A stretch of DNA of 64,000 nucleotides from contig NZ_JAERVJ010000003.1 in assembly GCF_016745395.1 (NCBI RefSeq), positions 433,565-497,564 on the forward strand, given 5' to 3'. Numbering within the stretch: the first letter of the stretch is position 1; every line of letters begins with the position of its first letter. Source of the stretch: Methylocystis sp. Sn-Cys. Its GTDB lineage: Bacteria > Pseudomonadota > Alphaproteobacteria > Rhizobiales > Beijerinckiaceae. Shown here piece by piece: positions 46,298 to 54,447 of the stretch. The notes beneath the pieces are model-generated. The model was not told where the DNA came from and searched no databases. It worked only from the letters and a program-made list of their open reading frames with translations. Made by a program: the position numbers and the translations under genes.

Positions 46298-47455
46298 CTA
46301 CGTTTCCAGTTCCCGCGCCAGGGCGCGCATGAAGTCGACGCAGGCGGCCAGCTCGGAAATGTCGACATATTCGTCGGGCTGGTGGGCCTGATCGATGCGG
46401 CCGGGCCCGCAGACGACGGTCGGGACGCCCGCCTTCTGGAAATGGCCGGCCTCCGTTGCATAGGGCACGGCGATTGTGTTGTTGCGGCGCGCGAGGCGCA
46501 GCGCCAGAGTCTCGGCCGCCGAACCCGGCTGCGGCGCGAGACCAGGCACTTTCACCAGCGTGTCAGTGTCGATCCCGCATTGGGGGAAAGCCGCGAAAAC
46601 CGTTTTGCGCAGGCCGTCGGCATAGGCTTCGAGCCGATCGCGCGCCAGCGTCGGCGCGGCGCCCGGCAGGCCGCGAAACTCCCAGTGGAATTCGCAATCC
46701 TTGGCGACGATGTTGCGGGCCGTGCCGCCCTTGATGAAGCCGACATGAATGGTGGAGTAGGGTGGATCGAAACGGCCCGAGGGGTCGCCTTCGACGCGCA
46801 GCTCCTCCGCGATTCGCTCCAGCTCCGTCACCAGCCGGCAGGCGATATGCACGGCGCTCACCCCCCGATGCAGATTGGCCGAGTGGATCTCGAAACCGCG
46901 CACGTGGGTCGTAAAAGTCGTGACGCTCTTATGCGCGTCGGCGACCTCCATGGAGGTCGGCTCGCCGACGATGACGGCGTTGGGGCGCGGGAGATCGACG
47001 CCGAGCCGCGCGATCATGTCCAGCGGGCCGAGGCAGGTCGTCTCCTCGTCGTAGCTCAAGAGAATATGGATGGGGCGCGCCAGCGCCGCCTTCTTGAACT
47101 CCGGGATCATCGCCAGGGCGACGGCGCCGAAACCCTTCATATCCACCGCGCCGCGCCCATAGAGACGCCCGCCGTCGTGCCGCAGCGTGAAAGGGTCGAA
47201 GCTCCACTCCTGGCCTTCGACGGGCACGACGTCCGTATGGCCCGAGAGCAGCACGCCCCCCGGCGCCATGGGGCCGATGGTGGCGAAGATGGCGGCCTTG
47301 TCGCCAGCGGCGTTGGGCGCGCGCGCGAAGGGCACGCCCTGCTCGCGTAAATAGGCCTCGACAAAATCGATCAGCGGCAGGTTCGACTTCGAGCTTTCGG
47401 TGTCGAAAGCCACGAGCCTTGCGGTCATGTCGATTGCGCGGTCGAGAGCGTCCAT
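46298..47455 (-). CDS. argE: Acetylornithine deacetylase
   Basis: M20-family zinc amidohydrolase releasing ornithine from N-acetylornithine in arginine synthesis. It has 385 residues with metal-ligand motifs SGHTDVVP, GRGAVDMKGF and DEETTCLGP, and a C-terminal GPGRIDQAHQPDEYV with the last histidine. Succinyl-diaminopimelate desuccinylase is a close relative, but the length and GRIDQAHQPDE end favour ArgE. It lies 18 bases downstream of apaG. Confidence 0.88.
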   Translation of the reverse strand: MDALDRAIDMTARLVAFDTESSKSNLPLIDFVEAYLREQGVPFARAPNAAGDKAAIFATIGPMAPGGVLLSGHTDVVPVEGQEWSFDPFTLRHDGGRLYGRGAVDMKGFGAVALAMIPEFKKAALARPIHILLSYDEETTCLGPLDMIARLGVDLPRPNAVIVGEPTSMEVADAHKSVTTFTTHVRGFEIHSANLHRGVSAVHIACRLVTELERIAEELRVEGDPSGRFDPPYSTIHVGFIKGGTARNIVAKDCEFHWEFRGLPGAAPTLARDRLEAYADGLRKTVFAAFPQCGIDTDTLVKVPGLAPQPGSAAETLALRLARRNNTIAVPYATEAGHFQKAGVPTVVCGPGRIDQAHQPDEYVDISELAACVDFMRALARELET

Positions 47456-47473
47456 CAGGCGATCTGGGGCAAG

Positions 47474-47866
47474 CTAGTTCAGCGTAGGATTGGACATAGG
47501 ACTGTCGAGCGAGAAGGCCGGAACCTCCACGTCGAAAGTCTCGCCCGAATCCGTGACCATTCGATAACTACCTTGCATCAATCCCGACGGCGTGGCCAGC
47601 GGGCAGCCCGACTCGTATCGGAATGTCTCGCCGGGCTCGAGCACCGGCTGCTCGCCGACGACGCCGGGCCCGCGGACCTCCTCGCGTCGGCCATTGGCGT
47701 CGATGACGATCCAATGGCGCGAGAGGAGCTGCACGCGGTCGCGGCTGAGATTGGCGATCTCGATGGTGTAGGCCCAGAAGAACCGGCCTTGGGTGGGGTC
47801 GGAATTCTCGGGCAGAAAATCCGGCAGCGCCGTGACCCGAATATCTCTCGTTATGGCGGTATACAT
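47474..47866 (-). CDS. apaG: ApaG/Co2+-Mg2+ efflux-type protein
   Basis: 130-residue immunoglobulin-like ApaG domain protein. The core FFWAYTIEIANLSRDRVQLLSR and HWIVIDANGR, then VGEQPVLEPGETFRYESG and SGLMQGSY, are signature sequences. Its biochemical role is unsettled (magnesium/cobalt resistance phenotype in enterics, diadenosine-phosphate link). Confidence 0.93.
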   Translation of the reverse strand: MYTAITRDIRVTALPDFLPENSDPTQGRFFWAYTIEIANLSRDRVQLLSRHWIVIDANGRREEVRGPGVVGEQPVLEPGETFRYESGCPLATPSGLMQGSYRMVTDSGETFDVEVPAFSLDSPMSNPTLN

Positions 47867-47988
47867 GGCTGCGGAGCTTAGAACGGCTTCTTCGAAAGGG
47901 GAACGTCATTCTCCGGGCGCCTCGGCCGGCTCAGCCGCCTCTTTCTTGGGCGCCCGACCGGTGTGGCGGATTCGACACGTCGCGAGGA

Positions 47989-48033
47989 TTCCTGCAGCGG
48001 CAGGAAAACGCCCGCTTGGCTTACAGGCCAAGC
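47989..48033. promoter_or_regulatory. Twin dyad operator upstream of the TonB-receptor locus
   Basis: TTCCTGC-AGCG-GCAGGAA (47989-48006) and GCTTGGC-TTACAG-GCCAAGC (48014-48033): two perfect 7-base-arm inverted repeats seven bases apart. TTGGCT within the second could be a -35 box, followed by AT-rich sequence (ATTAAATTACC) before the GAGGAA ribosome-binding site. The dyads are direct observations. Control by a metal-sensing regulator is inferred from the genes behind. Confidence 0.5.
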
Positions 48034-48073
48034 TAAGCGATTAAATTACCATAAAATTTTTTGAGGAACGAAG

Positions 48074-48448
48074 ATGCGGCCGTCATCGCTGCGCGCTTTG
48101 CTGCTCGCGTTCGTCATGGTCCTACAGGCCGTGGCGGGCGGGTTCGGCGCTGCGCGGGCGGCGCCCAGCGGCTTCGATCCGCAAATCTCGGCCCATTGCG
48201 GCCAGTCGCACGCCAGCGAGACGGGCTCGGGCGACACAGGCCGCGACGCGCATCACCATATGTGCGAGTCCTGCCTTCTCTGCGCAGGGCCGCCCTCGCT
48301 TGCGGTTGGGGCCTTCTCTTCCGTTCCCGCCCAGCCCCGCATCTTTCACAGCGCCCGCTTTGTCGCCGCCGATAGCGCCGGCGCGCCGGCGCGCCTTGCG
48401 CGCGGCCGGCTCGCGCGGGGCCCGCCTGCAATTTTCCCGAGCGCGTGA
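48074..48448 (+). CDS. Exported DUF2946-like cysteine-motif protein 1
   Basis: 124 residues with a signal peptide (LRALLLAFVMVLQAVAGG...), a His cluster and C64-x2-C67-x2-C70 (HHHMCESCLLCAGPP), and a C-terminal ARGPPAIFPSA. The cysteine motif plus RGPP end match the DUF2946 family, which elsewhere neighbours copper TonB receptors. The motif differs from the two downstream relatives (CxxCxxxC). GAGGAA precedes ATG 48074. It is the first gene of the locus. Confidence 0.7.
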   Translation: MRPSSLRALLLAFVMVLQAVAGGFGAARAAPSGFDPQISAHCGQSHASETGSGDTGRDAHHHMCESCLLCAGPPSLAVGAFSSVPAQPRIFHSARFVAADSAGAPARLARGRLARGPPAIFPSA

Positions 48449-48611
48449 GCGGCGGCGCGTCCTCGCTGCCTGCCCGCGCATTTTCCTTGGTCCAGTTGAG
48501 CGGCGCCTGCCGCTCTCCCACAAGATTTGCTCCGCTTGTCGCCCTCGCGACGCCCCCCCACGCGGGGAGCCGGCGTGCGAGAGAGCGCGCGAAGCTCTCC
48601 GGATTTGCACA

Positions 48612-51248
48612 ATGAACCGTCACCATCTTCTGGGCGCCGCCTCGATCAACGCGCTTCTCTTCTTCGTGTCCGCCGATGCGCTGGCGCAGCAAAGCCTGCC
48701 CACCATCGACGTCGGCGCGCGGCGCGGACCGGCGCGGCCGAGCGTCTCCAGCGCGCCGCGTGGTCCCTTGCGCCCGCCCGCCCCCGCCGCCGGCCCAGTG
48801 GTCGCGCCCTCGGCGGGGCTCGATCGTTACGCCGAGCCCAAGCCCGCCCCCTTCAGCCGCACGATTCCGCAAAATGTGCCGGCGGTCGTGGAGTCGCGCA
48901 CGCGCCAGGAGATCGAGAAGACGGTCAATGTCATGACCTCGGCGGAGGCGTTCAAATATCTGCCCTCGCTGCTCATCCGCGAGCGCTATATCGGCGACCG
49001 CAACGCCATCGTCTCGGGCCGCACGACCGGCACGATCGAAAGCGCCAAGACGCTCGTCTACGCCGATAATGTGCTGCTCTCCAATCTGCTCGGCAACAGC
49101 TTCAACTTCCCGCCGCGCTGGGGCATGGTCTCGCCCGCCGAGATCGACCGCGTCGACGTGATCTATGGCCCCTTCTCGGCGCTCTATCCTGGCAATTCGA
49201 TCGGCGGCGTATTGGCGATCACCACGCGCATGCCGGATAAATTCGAGCTGCACGCCTCGGCGACCGGCGCGCTGCAGCCCTTCAGCCTCTATGGACGCAG
49301 CGAGCTCGACGGTTCAGGCAACGCAAATCTTCTCATCGGCGATCGTTTCGGCGACTTCCGCTATTTCTTCTCCTACGACCACCTCACCTCGCAGGGACAG
49401 GCGCAAACCTTCCCCGGCAATTTCCTCACGCCCTCCGCCCCGGCAACTGCCACGCGCTTCTTCGGCGGCTATCAGGATTTCAACCAGAACGGCATTCCCC
49501 GCATCATCACGGGCGCGGCCGGCGCCGATTTCCAGCAGCAGGACATGGCGAAGCTAAAGATGTCCTATGACATCGCGCCGCTGCTGCGCGCGACCTATAC
49601 GCTCGGCGTCTGGAACCTCGAAAACAAGACGACCGTCCAAAGCTTCATCTACGATCGCAATGGCGTTCCGATCTACAATACGCAGAGCAGCTTCATCGCC
49701 ATCGGCCCCTTCGCCGTCCAGCCGGGCGGCGTGAACCCAGGCTGGGGCGGCTCGACGCATCTCATGCAGGCGCTCTCGCTCAAGCGCGACACGGGCGGCG
49801 TGTTCGATTTCGATCTCTCGGCGACGTCCTACAACTTCCTGCGCGACTATTCGCAAAACGCGACGTCCTACGGCCTGCGCCCCAACGGCGCCGCGACCGC
49901 CTATAATATCAACACCACCGGCCAGAACACCGTAAACACGGGAACCTATTGGCGCACCGGCGACGCGCGCTTCATCTGGCGGCCTGTGCAGGACGCCTTC
50001 GGAAAGCACGAAGTCTCCTTCGGCGGACATGCCGACGTCTATTCGCTCAATACGGTGACGAGCCTGACGCCCTTCGCCGGCAATAATTATGCGATGGGCC
50101 TCACCGGCGTGAACTACGGCAAGACCGAAACCAAGGCGGTTTATATCCAGGACGCCTGGAAGTTCCTGCCGGATTGGAAGCTCATCGGCGGTGGCCGCGG
50201 CGAGTTCTGGCATGCCTATAACGGCTCGAATGTCGCGGGCGGCCTGGCCACGGGCAGCGGACCGGCCTCCGGCCTCGTGCCGGTCGTGCCGGCGCAGGCG
50301 AGAGTCGGGCAATTCCCCGACGCCTATAAAAATTCTTTCTCGCCGAAGGCGGCGCTCGAATATCAGGTCACGCCGGAATTTGCTTTGCGGGGCTCCATGG
50401 GGCGCGCCTATCGCTTCCCGACCGTCAACGAGCTGTTCCAGTCGCTCGCGACGTCGAGCAGCGTGGTCAGGAACAACCCCAATCTGCAGCCGGAAGTCTC
50501 GACCTCGTGGGATTTGACCGGCGAATACCGAAAGGTCGACGCCTTCAACGGCGTCATTGGCCTGTTCAATCCGCGGATCAGCCTGTTCCTGGACGACCGC
50601 TGGAACGCCATCGTCAGCCAATCGGCGATTGGGCCGACGGGGCAGATCGTCACCCAAAACGCCAATCTCGACAAAGCGCGCTTCCGGGGAATCGAGGGCG
50701 CGATCGTGATGAAGGATATTCTGACTCCTGGCCTCGATTATTCCGGCAGCGTGACCTTCGTCGATTCGAAGATCCTCTCGAACGGGAGCGCTCTCGCCTT
50801 GACCGGCTCGCCCGTCGGCTCGCCTTTCCCCACGGCGGGCGGCATCTTGCTGAACGGCATGCAATATCCGCGCGTGCCGCGCATCCGCATTCGCTCGGTC
50901 CTGAGCTATAGCCCGACGACGGATTGGTCGATCTCCTTTGGCGCGCGCTATGCGTCGGCCGCCTTCGTGACGCTCAACAACGTGGATTTCAACCACAATA
51001 ATTACGGCAGCGCCGACAGCGAATATCTCGTCTTCGACGCCAAGATGAACTACAAGCTCGCGCCAGAGTGGACGTTGACCGCTGGCGTCGACAACATCGG
51101 CCGCTGGAAATACTATGTGAACCCCAATCCCTACAACCAGCGCACGTTCTTCCTTGGCTTGAAATACGATATCGGCGGGCTGGACGGCGCCGCGACGGTT
51201 GCGGGGCTGAACGGCGGCGTCGGCGCCGGCGTCCCCGGGGCGCGGTGA
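48612..51248 (+). CDS. TonB-dependent outer-membrane receptor
   Basis: 878 residues from ATG 48612: signal peptide (ALLFFVSADALA), candidate TonB box LPTIDVGA (29-36), an unusual Pro/Ala-rich linker (~38-80), a plug domain (~85-210, with VIYGPFSALYPGNSIGGVLAI) and a 22-strand barrel with typical FSPKAALEYQVTPEFALRGS and FRGIEGAIV strands. The last aromatic strand (TFFLGLKYDIGG) is followed by ~22 Gly/Ala residues instead of ending the protein. It lacks an obvious siderophore-family signature. The flanking DUF2946-type genes suggest copper or a copper complex as ligand. Confidence 0.92.
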   Translation: MNRHHLLGAASINALLFFVSADALAQQSLPTIDVGARRGPARPSVSSAPRGPLRPPAPAAGPVVAPSAGLDRYAEPKPAPFSRTIPQNVPAVVESRTRQEIEKTVNVMTSAEAFKYLPSLLIRERYIGDRNAIVSGRTTGTIESAKTLVYADNVLLSNLLGNSFNFPPRWGMVSPAEIDRVDVIYGPFSALYPGNSIGGVLAITTRMPDKFELHASATGALQPFSLYGRSELDGSGNANLLIGDRFGDFRYFFSYDHLTSQGQAQTFPGNFLTPSAPATATRFFGGYQDFNQNGIPRIITGAAGADFQQQDMAKLKMSYDIAPLLRATYTLGVWNLENKTTVQSFIYDRNGVPIYNTQSSFIAIGPFAVQPGGVNPGWGGSTHLMQALSLKRDTGGVFDFDLSATSYNFLRDYSQNATSYGLRPNGAATAYNINTTGQNTVNTGTYWRTGDARFIWRPVQDAFGKHEVSFGGHADVYSLNTVTSLTPFAGNNYAMGLTGVNYGKTETKAVYIQDAWKFLPDWKLIGGGRGEFWHAYNGSNVAGGLATGSGPASGLVPVVPAQARVGQFPDAYKNSFSPKAALEYQVTPEFALRGSMGRAYRFPTVNELFQSLATSSSVVRNNPNLQPEVSTSWDLTGEYRKVDAFNGVIGLFNPRISLFLDDRWNAIVSQSAIGPTGQIVTQNANLDKARFRGIEGAIVMKDILTPGLDYSGSVTFVDSKILSNGSALALTGSPVGSPFPTAGGILLNGMQYPRVPRIRIRSVLSYSPTTDWSISFGARYASAAFVTLNNVDFNHNNYGSADSEYLVFDAKMNYKLAPEWTLTAGVDNIGRWKYYVNPNPYNQRTFFLGLKYDIGGLDGAATVAGLNGGVGAGVPGAR

Positions 51249-51387
51249 GATGGCGACGCCCGCGGCCCGTTTCTGCGGCGTTTTGACGCATGTCGACGCG
51301 GGCCTCGCAGCGCTGCTTGCGGACTCGGGCTGCGTTTGCTTCAATCCACCCGCTCATTTTGGCGAAATTGAAAGACAGGCTTTCTTC

Positions 51388-51756
51388 ATGCCGCGTGTGT
51401 GGCTGACAAAGGTGCTTTTCGCTTTGGCGCTGGCCGTCCAGGTCCTTGCGCCATTGGCGAGCAGCCTTGCCGCCGCGCGGGAGAGCGAGGCCGACCCCGC
51501 CATTGGCGTTTGCCTGAAGGCCCCCAAAGGCGGGCAGAGCGGCTCTCAAGCGCCCGGCCATTCTCATGGCGGCCGTGACTGCCCGATCTGCCAAGCCTTT
51601 TGCGACGGCGTCGCGCCGATTGCGTCGCGCCCGACCTCGCTTGGCATGGCGCCTGTCCAATGGGTCGAGTTCCGCTGGTTTCCGGCCGACCGCGCATTGG
51701 CGAGCTCGTCGCTCGACGAGGCCAATCGCGCCCGCGGGCCCCCCAGCTTCTCCTGA
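51388..51756 (+). CDS. Exported DUF2946-like cysteine-motif protein 2
   Basis: 122 residues from ATG 51388 (the frame is open from 51250). Signal peptide VLFALALAVQVLAPLASSLA, a His-containing stretch (GHSHGGRD), then C65-P-I-C68-Q-A-F-C72, and a C-terminal ARGPPSFS. DCPICQAFCDGVAPIASRP closely resembles DCVLCQTLCSGAAPLAVRP of the third relative, so the two are paralogues. Confidence 0.72.
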   Translation: MPRVWLTKVLFALALAVQVLAPLASSLAAARESEADPAIGVCLKAPKGGQSGSQAPGHSHGGRDCPICQAFCDGVAPIASRPTSLGMAPVQWVEFRWFPADRALASSSLDEANRARGPPSFS

Positions 51757-51861
51757 TCGTCCAAAGACTTTGTCATAGGAATCCGCCCTGTTTCAGGTGC
51801 GCGCGTTCCCATGCCCGAGCGACGACAATCGCCGTGTGACTGCGGTGAAGGGAGAAGTATC

Positions 51862-52080
51862 GTGAGCAGAAAGAAAAGACGGCCGAGCGGCCGGGATTGC
51901 GTCCTCGCGGGCGCCGCGCTCTCATCCTTGAAAGAACGCGAGCGTCATGAGCGAAAGATCATGGCGTCGGCGGCGCCAATGATCGCGCCGGTTGTCGCGA
52001 TGTGGCGTGACGCCCAGCAGAGCGGCATCCGACTGATCAATCTGGAGCGACGGGCGCGTTTCGCGCGCCTCGAATCCTAA
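51862..52080 (+). CDS. Small basic protein, 72 residues, unknown
   Basis: Starts GTG 51862 after GAAGGGAGAAG at good distance; an ATG at 51811 has no ribosome-binding site. It is Arg/Lys-rich and probably helical (SLKERERHERKIMASAAPMI), cytoplasmic, with one Cys. No family recognised. It lies between two DUF2946-like genes with an 11-base gap to the next, so it is part of the same transcript. Confidence 0.55.
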   Translation: MSRKKRRPSGRDCVLAGAALSSLKERERHERKIMASAAPMIAPVVAMWRDAQQSGIRLINLERRARFARLES

Positions 52081-52091
52081 AGAACACCGAG

Positions 52092-52499
52092 ATGACGCAT
52101 CGCCTTTCTTTCCTGCGCCCCGCCGCAGCGAGCCGCCTTGCGCGCGCGCTGCTGCTGGCCGCGGCCCTTGTGACGGGAGCGCCGTTCGCGGCGTCGCTCG
52201 CCATGGGCCTGCGCGCGGGGGCGGGCGCCGTTGCGTCTCTCTTCGTTTGTTTCGCGTCGGGCGCCTCCTTGCCCGATGCGCAGACAGGGCGGCCAGGCTC
52301 CGTCAGCGACCACGGCATCGATTGCGTCCTATGTCAGACGCTCTGCAGTGGCGCTGCGCCCTTGGCCGTCCGGCCCGGTGTCGTCGTTGCGGCGCACATC
52401 CAGAGACTGAACCTCCCCTGGATGGTGGCGGACCGCGCTGCGCCGACGACCCGGACCCGTCTGCCGCACTGGGCGCGGGCGCCGCCGGCGACCGGTTGA
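52092..52499 (+). CDS. Exported DUF2946-like cysteine-motif protein 3
   Basis: 135 residues: an N-terminal export signal (LARALLLAAALVTGAPFAAS), a second hydrophobic patch, C78-V-L-C81-Q-T-L-C85 and a C-terminal WARAPPATG. It is a paralogue of the protein at 51388-51756 by the shared C-x2-C-Q-x2-C-x-G-x-A-P-x-A-x-R-P pattern. Confidence 0.72.
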   Translation: MTHRLSFLRPAAASRLARALLLAAALVTGAPFAASLAMGLRAGAGAVASLFVCFASGASLPDAQTGRPGSVSDHGIDCVLCQTLCSGAAPLAVRPGVVVAAHIQRLNLPWMVADRAAPTTRTRLPHWARAPPATG

Positions 52500-52598
52500 A
52501 GCCCCCCAGGCGGGTTTGCGTCGGCGCTCGTTCCCTCCTTGAGGCGCCGACGCGAATCCCTGTTTCATTGTCGCCGCTGCGGCGGCGTGGAGGAAAGA

Positions 52599-52757
52599 AT
52601 GTCCGAGTCAGTCCTATCGGTCGGCGTCGAGATGATCCTGGCGGTGCTGACGGCCGCCGTTTTCGTCGTCGACTGCTTGCGCCAGGAAGCCGCCCCCGCA
52701 TTGCGGCCAGTCTTGGCGCGCAAGCGGTCGGCCTACCGCGCATTCCGCAAAAGTTGA
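52599..52757 (+). CDS. Small single-helix membrane protein, 52 residues
   Basis: ATG 52599 follows GGAGGAAAG closely. One membrane helix (VEMILAVLTAAVFVVDCL) and a basic C-terminal tail (RPVLARKRSAYRAFRKS). Unrecognised. It is the last gene of the TonB-receptor/DUF2946 locus. Confidence 0.55.
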   Translation: MSESVLSVGVEMILAVLTAAVFVVDCLRQEAAPALRPVLARKRSAYRAFRKS

Positions 52758-52894
52758 TAGACTTCTGCGAAAGGAATGCGCTCCAGCTTTTTGAATCTAC
52801 GCGTTTTTCCATAGATCGCATGATTCCATGCGAGCGGGAAGCGCGCTAGTCGAGAGCAACGGACGCGCCGCGCTCCGGCGCGCAAGTGGTCCCA

Positions 52895-52928
52895 ATTGAA
52901 AGAAACGGGCGCGCTCGAGTGCGCCCGT
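52895..52928 (-). terminator. Hairpin likely terminating metZ (minus strand)
   Basis: ACGGGCGC (52905-52912) and GCGCCCGT (52921-52928) with an inner two-base extension form a ten-base stem. Read on the minus strand it is followed by a T-rich run (TTTCTTTC). It lies downstream of metZ, beyond the F3 repeat. Confidence 0.5.
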
Positions 52929-52964
52929 CATACCATTTCCGGTTGAATTGGTCGCATTGGCGCT

Positions 52965-53063
52965 TGTCATTCCCGATGGGCCGAAGGCCCGATCGGGAAT
53001 CCAAAGCCACAAAAGCGCTGGTTTTGCTCTGGATTTCCGATCACTCGCTGCGCGAGCGACGGG
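52965..53063. repeat. Dispersed palindromic repeat F3, copy d (uninterrupted)
   Basis: TGTCATTCCCGATGGGCC... to ...CTGCGCGAGCGACGGGA with the central AAAGCGCTGGTTTTGCTC. It serves as the intact reference for the two F3 copies interrupted by F2. It lies at the convergent junction of the receptor locus and metZ. Confidence 0.8.
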
Positions 53064-53109
53064 ACCCAATCGAGCGACGCTTGGGTCAGCGCAGTTTGGT
53101 TGAAGGCCC

Positions 53110-54294
53110 TTATGCCGCCAAGCCTGCGGCGAGATCGTCGATCAGATCGTCGGCGTCCTCCAGCCCCACCGAGAGGCGCAGCATGCCGTCGGTGATGCCG
53201 AGCGTGGCGCGCGCCTCCGGGGTGAGGCGCTGGTGGGTTGTCGTCGCCGGGTGGGTGATCAGGCTCTTGGCGTCGCCGAGATTGTTGGAAATCTTGATCA
53301 CCTGCAGCGCGTTGGCGAGTTTGAAGGCCGCCGCCTTGCTCTCCAGAAAGAAGCTCACCAGCGTGCCGCCGCCGCTCATCTGGCGGCGCGCCAGCTCAGC
53401 CTGCGGGTGATCCTTGCGGAAGGGGTAGAGAACCTTCGTCACGCCCTTCTGCTCGGCAAGGAAATCGGCGATCCTGGCGGCGCTCGTCGCCTGTTGGCCG
53501 ACGCGAAGCGGAAGGGTTTCGAGGCCTTTCAGCATCACCCAGGCGTTGAAGGGCGACATGGCTGGGCCGGTCTGGCGCAGGAAATTATGGATGCTTTCCT
53601 CGATCAGAGATTGCGTCGAGAGGATGACGCCGCCGAGGCAGCGGCCCTGGCCGTCGATATGTTTCGTCGCCGAATAGACGACGACGTCGGCGCCCAGCGC
53701 CAAAGGTTTCTGCAGCAACGGCGTCGCAAAGACATTGTCAACGACGAGGCGCGCGCCGGCGTTGTGGGCGAGATCGGCAATCGCCGCCACATCATAGACT
53801 TCGAGGCCCGGATTGGTCGGGCTTTCGAGGAAGAAGAGCTTGGTTTCGGGGCGGATCGCCGCCTTCCATTGCGAGAGATCCGCGCCGTCGACGAGCGTCG
53901 AGGCGACGCCGAAGCGCGGCAGCAGGTCCTCGACCACATAGAGGCAGGAGCCGAACAGCGCGCGGGCCGCCACCACATGATCGCCGGCCTTCACCTGCGC
54001 GAGGATCGCGCCCGTGACGGCGGCCATGCCGCTCGCCGTGGCGCGAGCGGCTTCCGCGCCCTCCAGCAGGCACATGCGGTTCTCGAACATGGCGACGGTC
54101 GGGTTCGAGAAGCGCGAATAGATGAAGCCCGGATCGTCGCCCTTGAACCGCGCCTCGGCAGCCTCCATTGTCGGATAGGCGAAGCTCTGCGTCAGAAACA
54201 GCGCCTCCGACATTTCGCCGAAGGGCGAGCGCGTCGTTCCGCCATGGACAAGGAGCGTCGCCGGCTTGAGATTGCGCGGGGCGTTCGTAGACAT
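53110..54294 (-). CDS. metZ: O-succinylhomoserine sulfhydrylase MetZ
   Basis: PLP enzyme that makes homocysteine directly from O-succinylhomoserine and sulfide in methionine synthesis. It has 394 residues. The PLP-lysine motif VVYSATKHIDGQGRCLGG is the MetZ form, and PTNPGLEVYDVAAIA and the N-terminal SFAYPTMEAAEARF fit. GAGGGAG precedes ATG 54294 by six bases. A promoter and a SAM-II riboswitch in the leader indicate repression when S-adenosylmethionine is plentiful. Confidence 0.94.
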   Translation of the reverse strand: MSTNAPRNLKPATLLVHGGTTRSPFGEMSEALFLTQSFAYPTMEAAEARFKGDDPGFIYSRFSNPTVAMFENRMCLLEGAEAARATASGMAAVTGAILAQVKAGDHVVAARALFGSCLYVVEDLLPRFGVASTLVDGADLSQWKAAIRPETKLFFLESPTNPGLEVYDVAAIADLAHNAGARLVVDNVFATPLLQKPLALGADVVVYSATKHIDGQGRCLGGVILSTQSLIEESIHNFLRQTGPAMSPFNAWVMLKGLETLPLRVGQQATSAARIADFLAEQKGVTKVLYPFRKDHPQAELARRQMSGGGTLVSFFLESKAAAFKLANALQVIKISNNLGDAKSLITHPATTTHQRLTPEARATLGITDGMLRLSVGLEDADDLIDDLAAGLAA

Positions 54295-54363
54295 GCGTTT
54301 CTCCCTCGGGCGCGACTGCGCCGAACAAATCCATTGCGCGCTACCTCAGCGCGCGGCCGAAAA

Positions 54364-54385
54364 CGGGTTTCCTTCGGGAGACCCG
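54364..54385 (-). terminator. Putative attenuator hairpin in the metZ leader
   Basis: In the metZ sense: CGGGTCTCC-CGAA-GGAAACCCG followed by TTTT. It overlaps the 3' end of the SAM-II element by about four bases, so folding of one should affect the other. Two more hairpins follow before metZ (54336-54354 and 54309-54322). Confidence 0.5.
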
Positions 54386-54440
54386 GCCTTTTAGCCCTTT
54401 GTTTTGCGTGGCGGCAAGCCGGCCGGCTCAAATAACCACG
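54382..54440 (-). ncRNA. SAM-II riboswitch upstream of metZ
   Basis: Read in metZ direction, stem P1 is CGTGG(T) / (G)CCACG, the loop starts TTATTTGAGCC, and the 3' part is CAAAACAAAGGGCTAAAAGG: the conserved AAA...GCTAAAA(A)GG tail of SAM-II elements. GGCCGG at the end can pair with CCGGCC in the P1 loop, giving the H-type pseudoknot of this class. SAM-II elements are known ahead of metA, metX and metZ genes in Alphaproteobacteria. Confidence 0.85.
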
Positions 54441-54447
54441 TTCGCTT

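Noticed and set aside
49554..51344. 596-codon minus-strand open frame
   Set aside because: Antisense shadow of the TonB receptor gene; composition is unlike a protein and no start signal is present.
48074..52757. Methanobactin-type copper chelator operon
   Set aside because: Cysteine motifs were checked for a precursor peptide, but the small proteins carry signal peptides and DUF2946-like ends, and no mbnB/mbnC-like genes are present.
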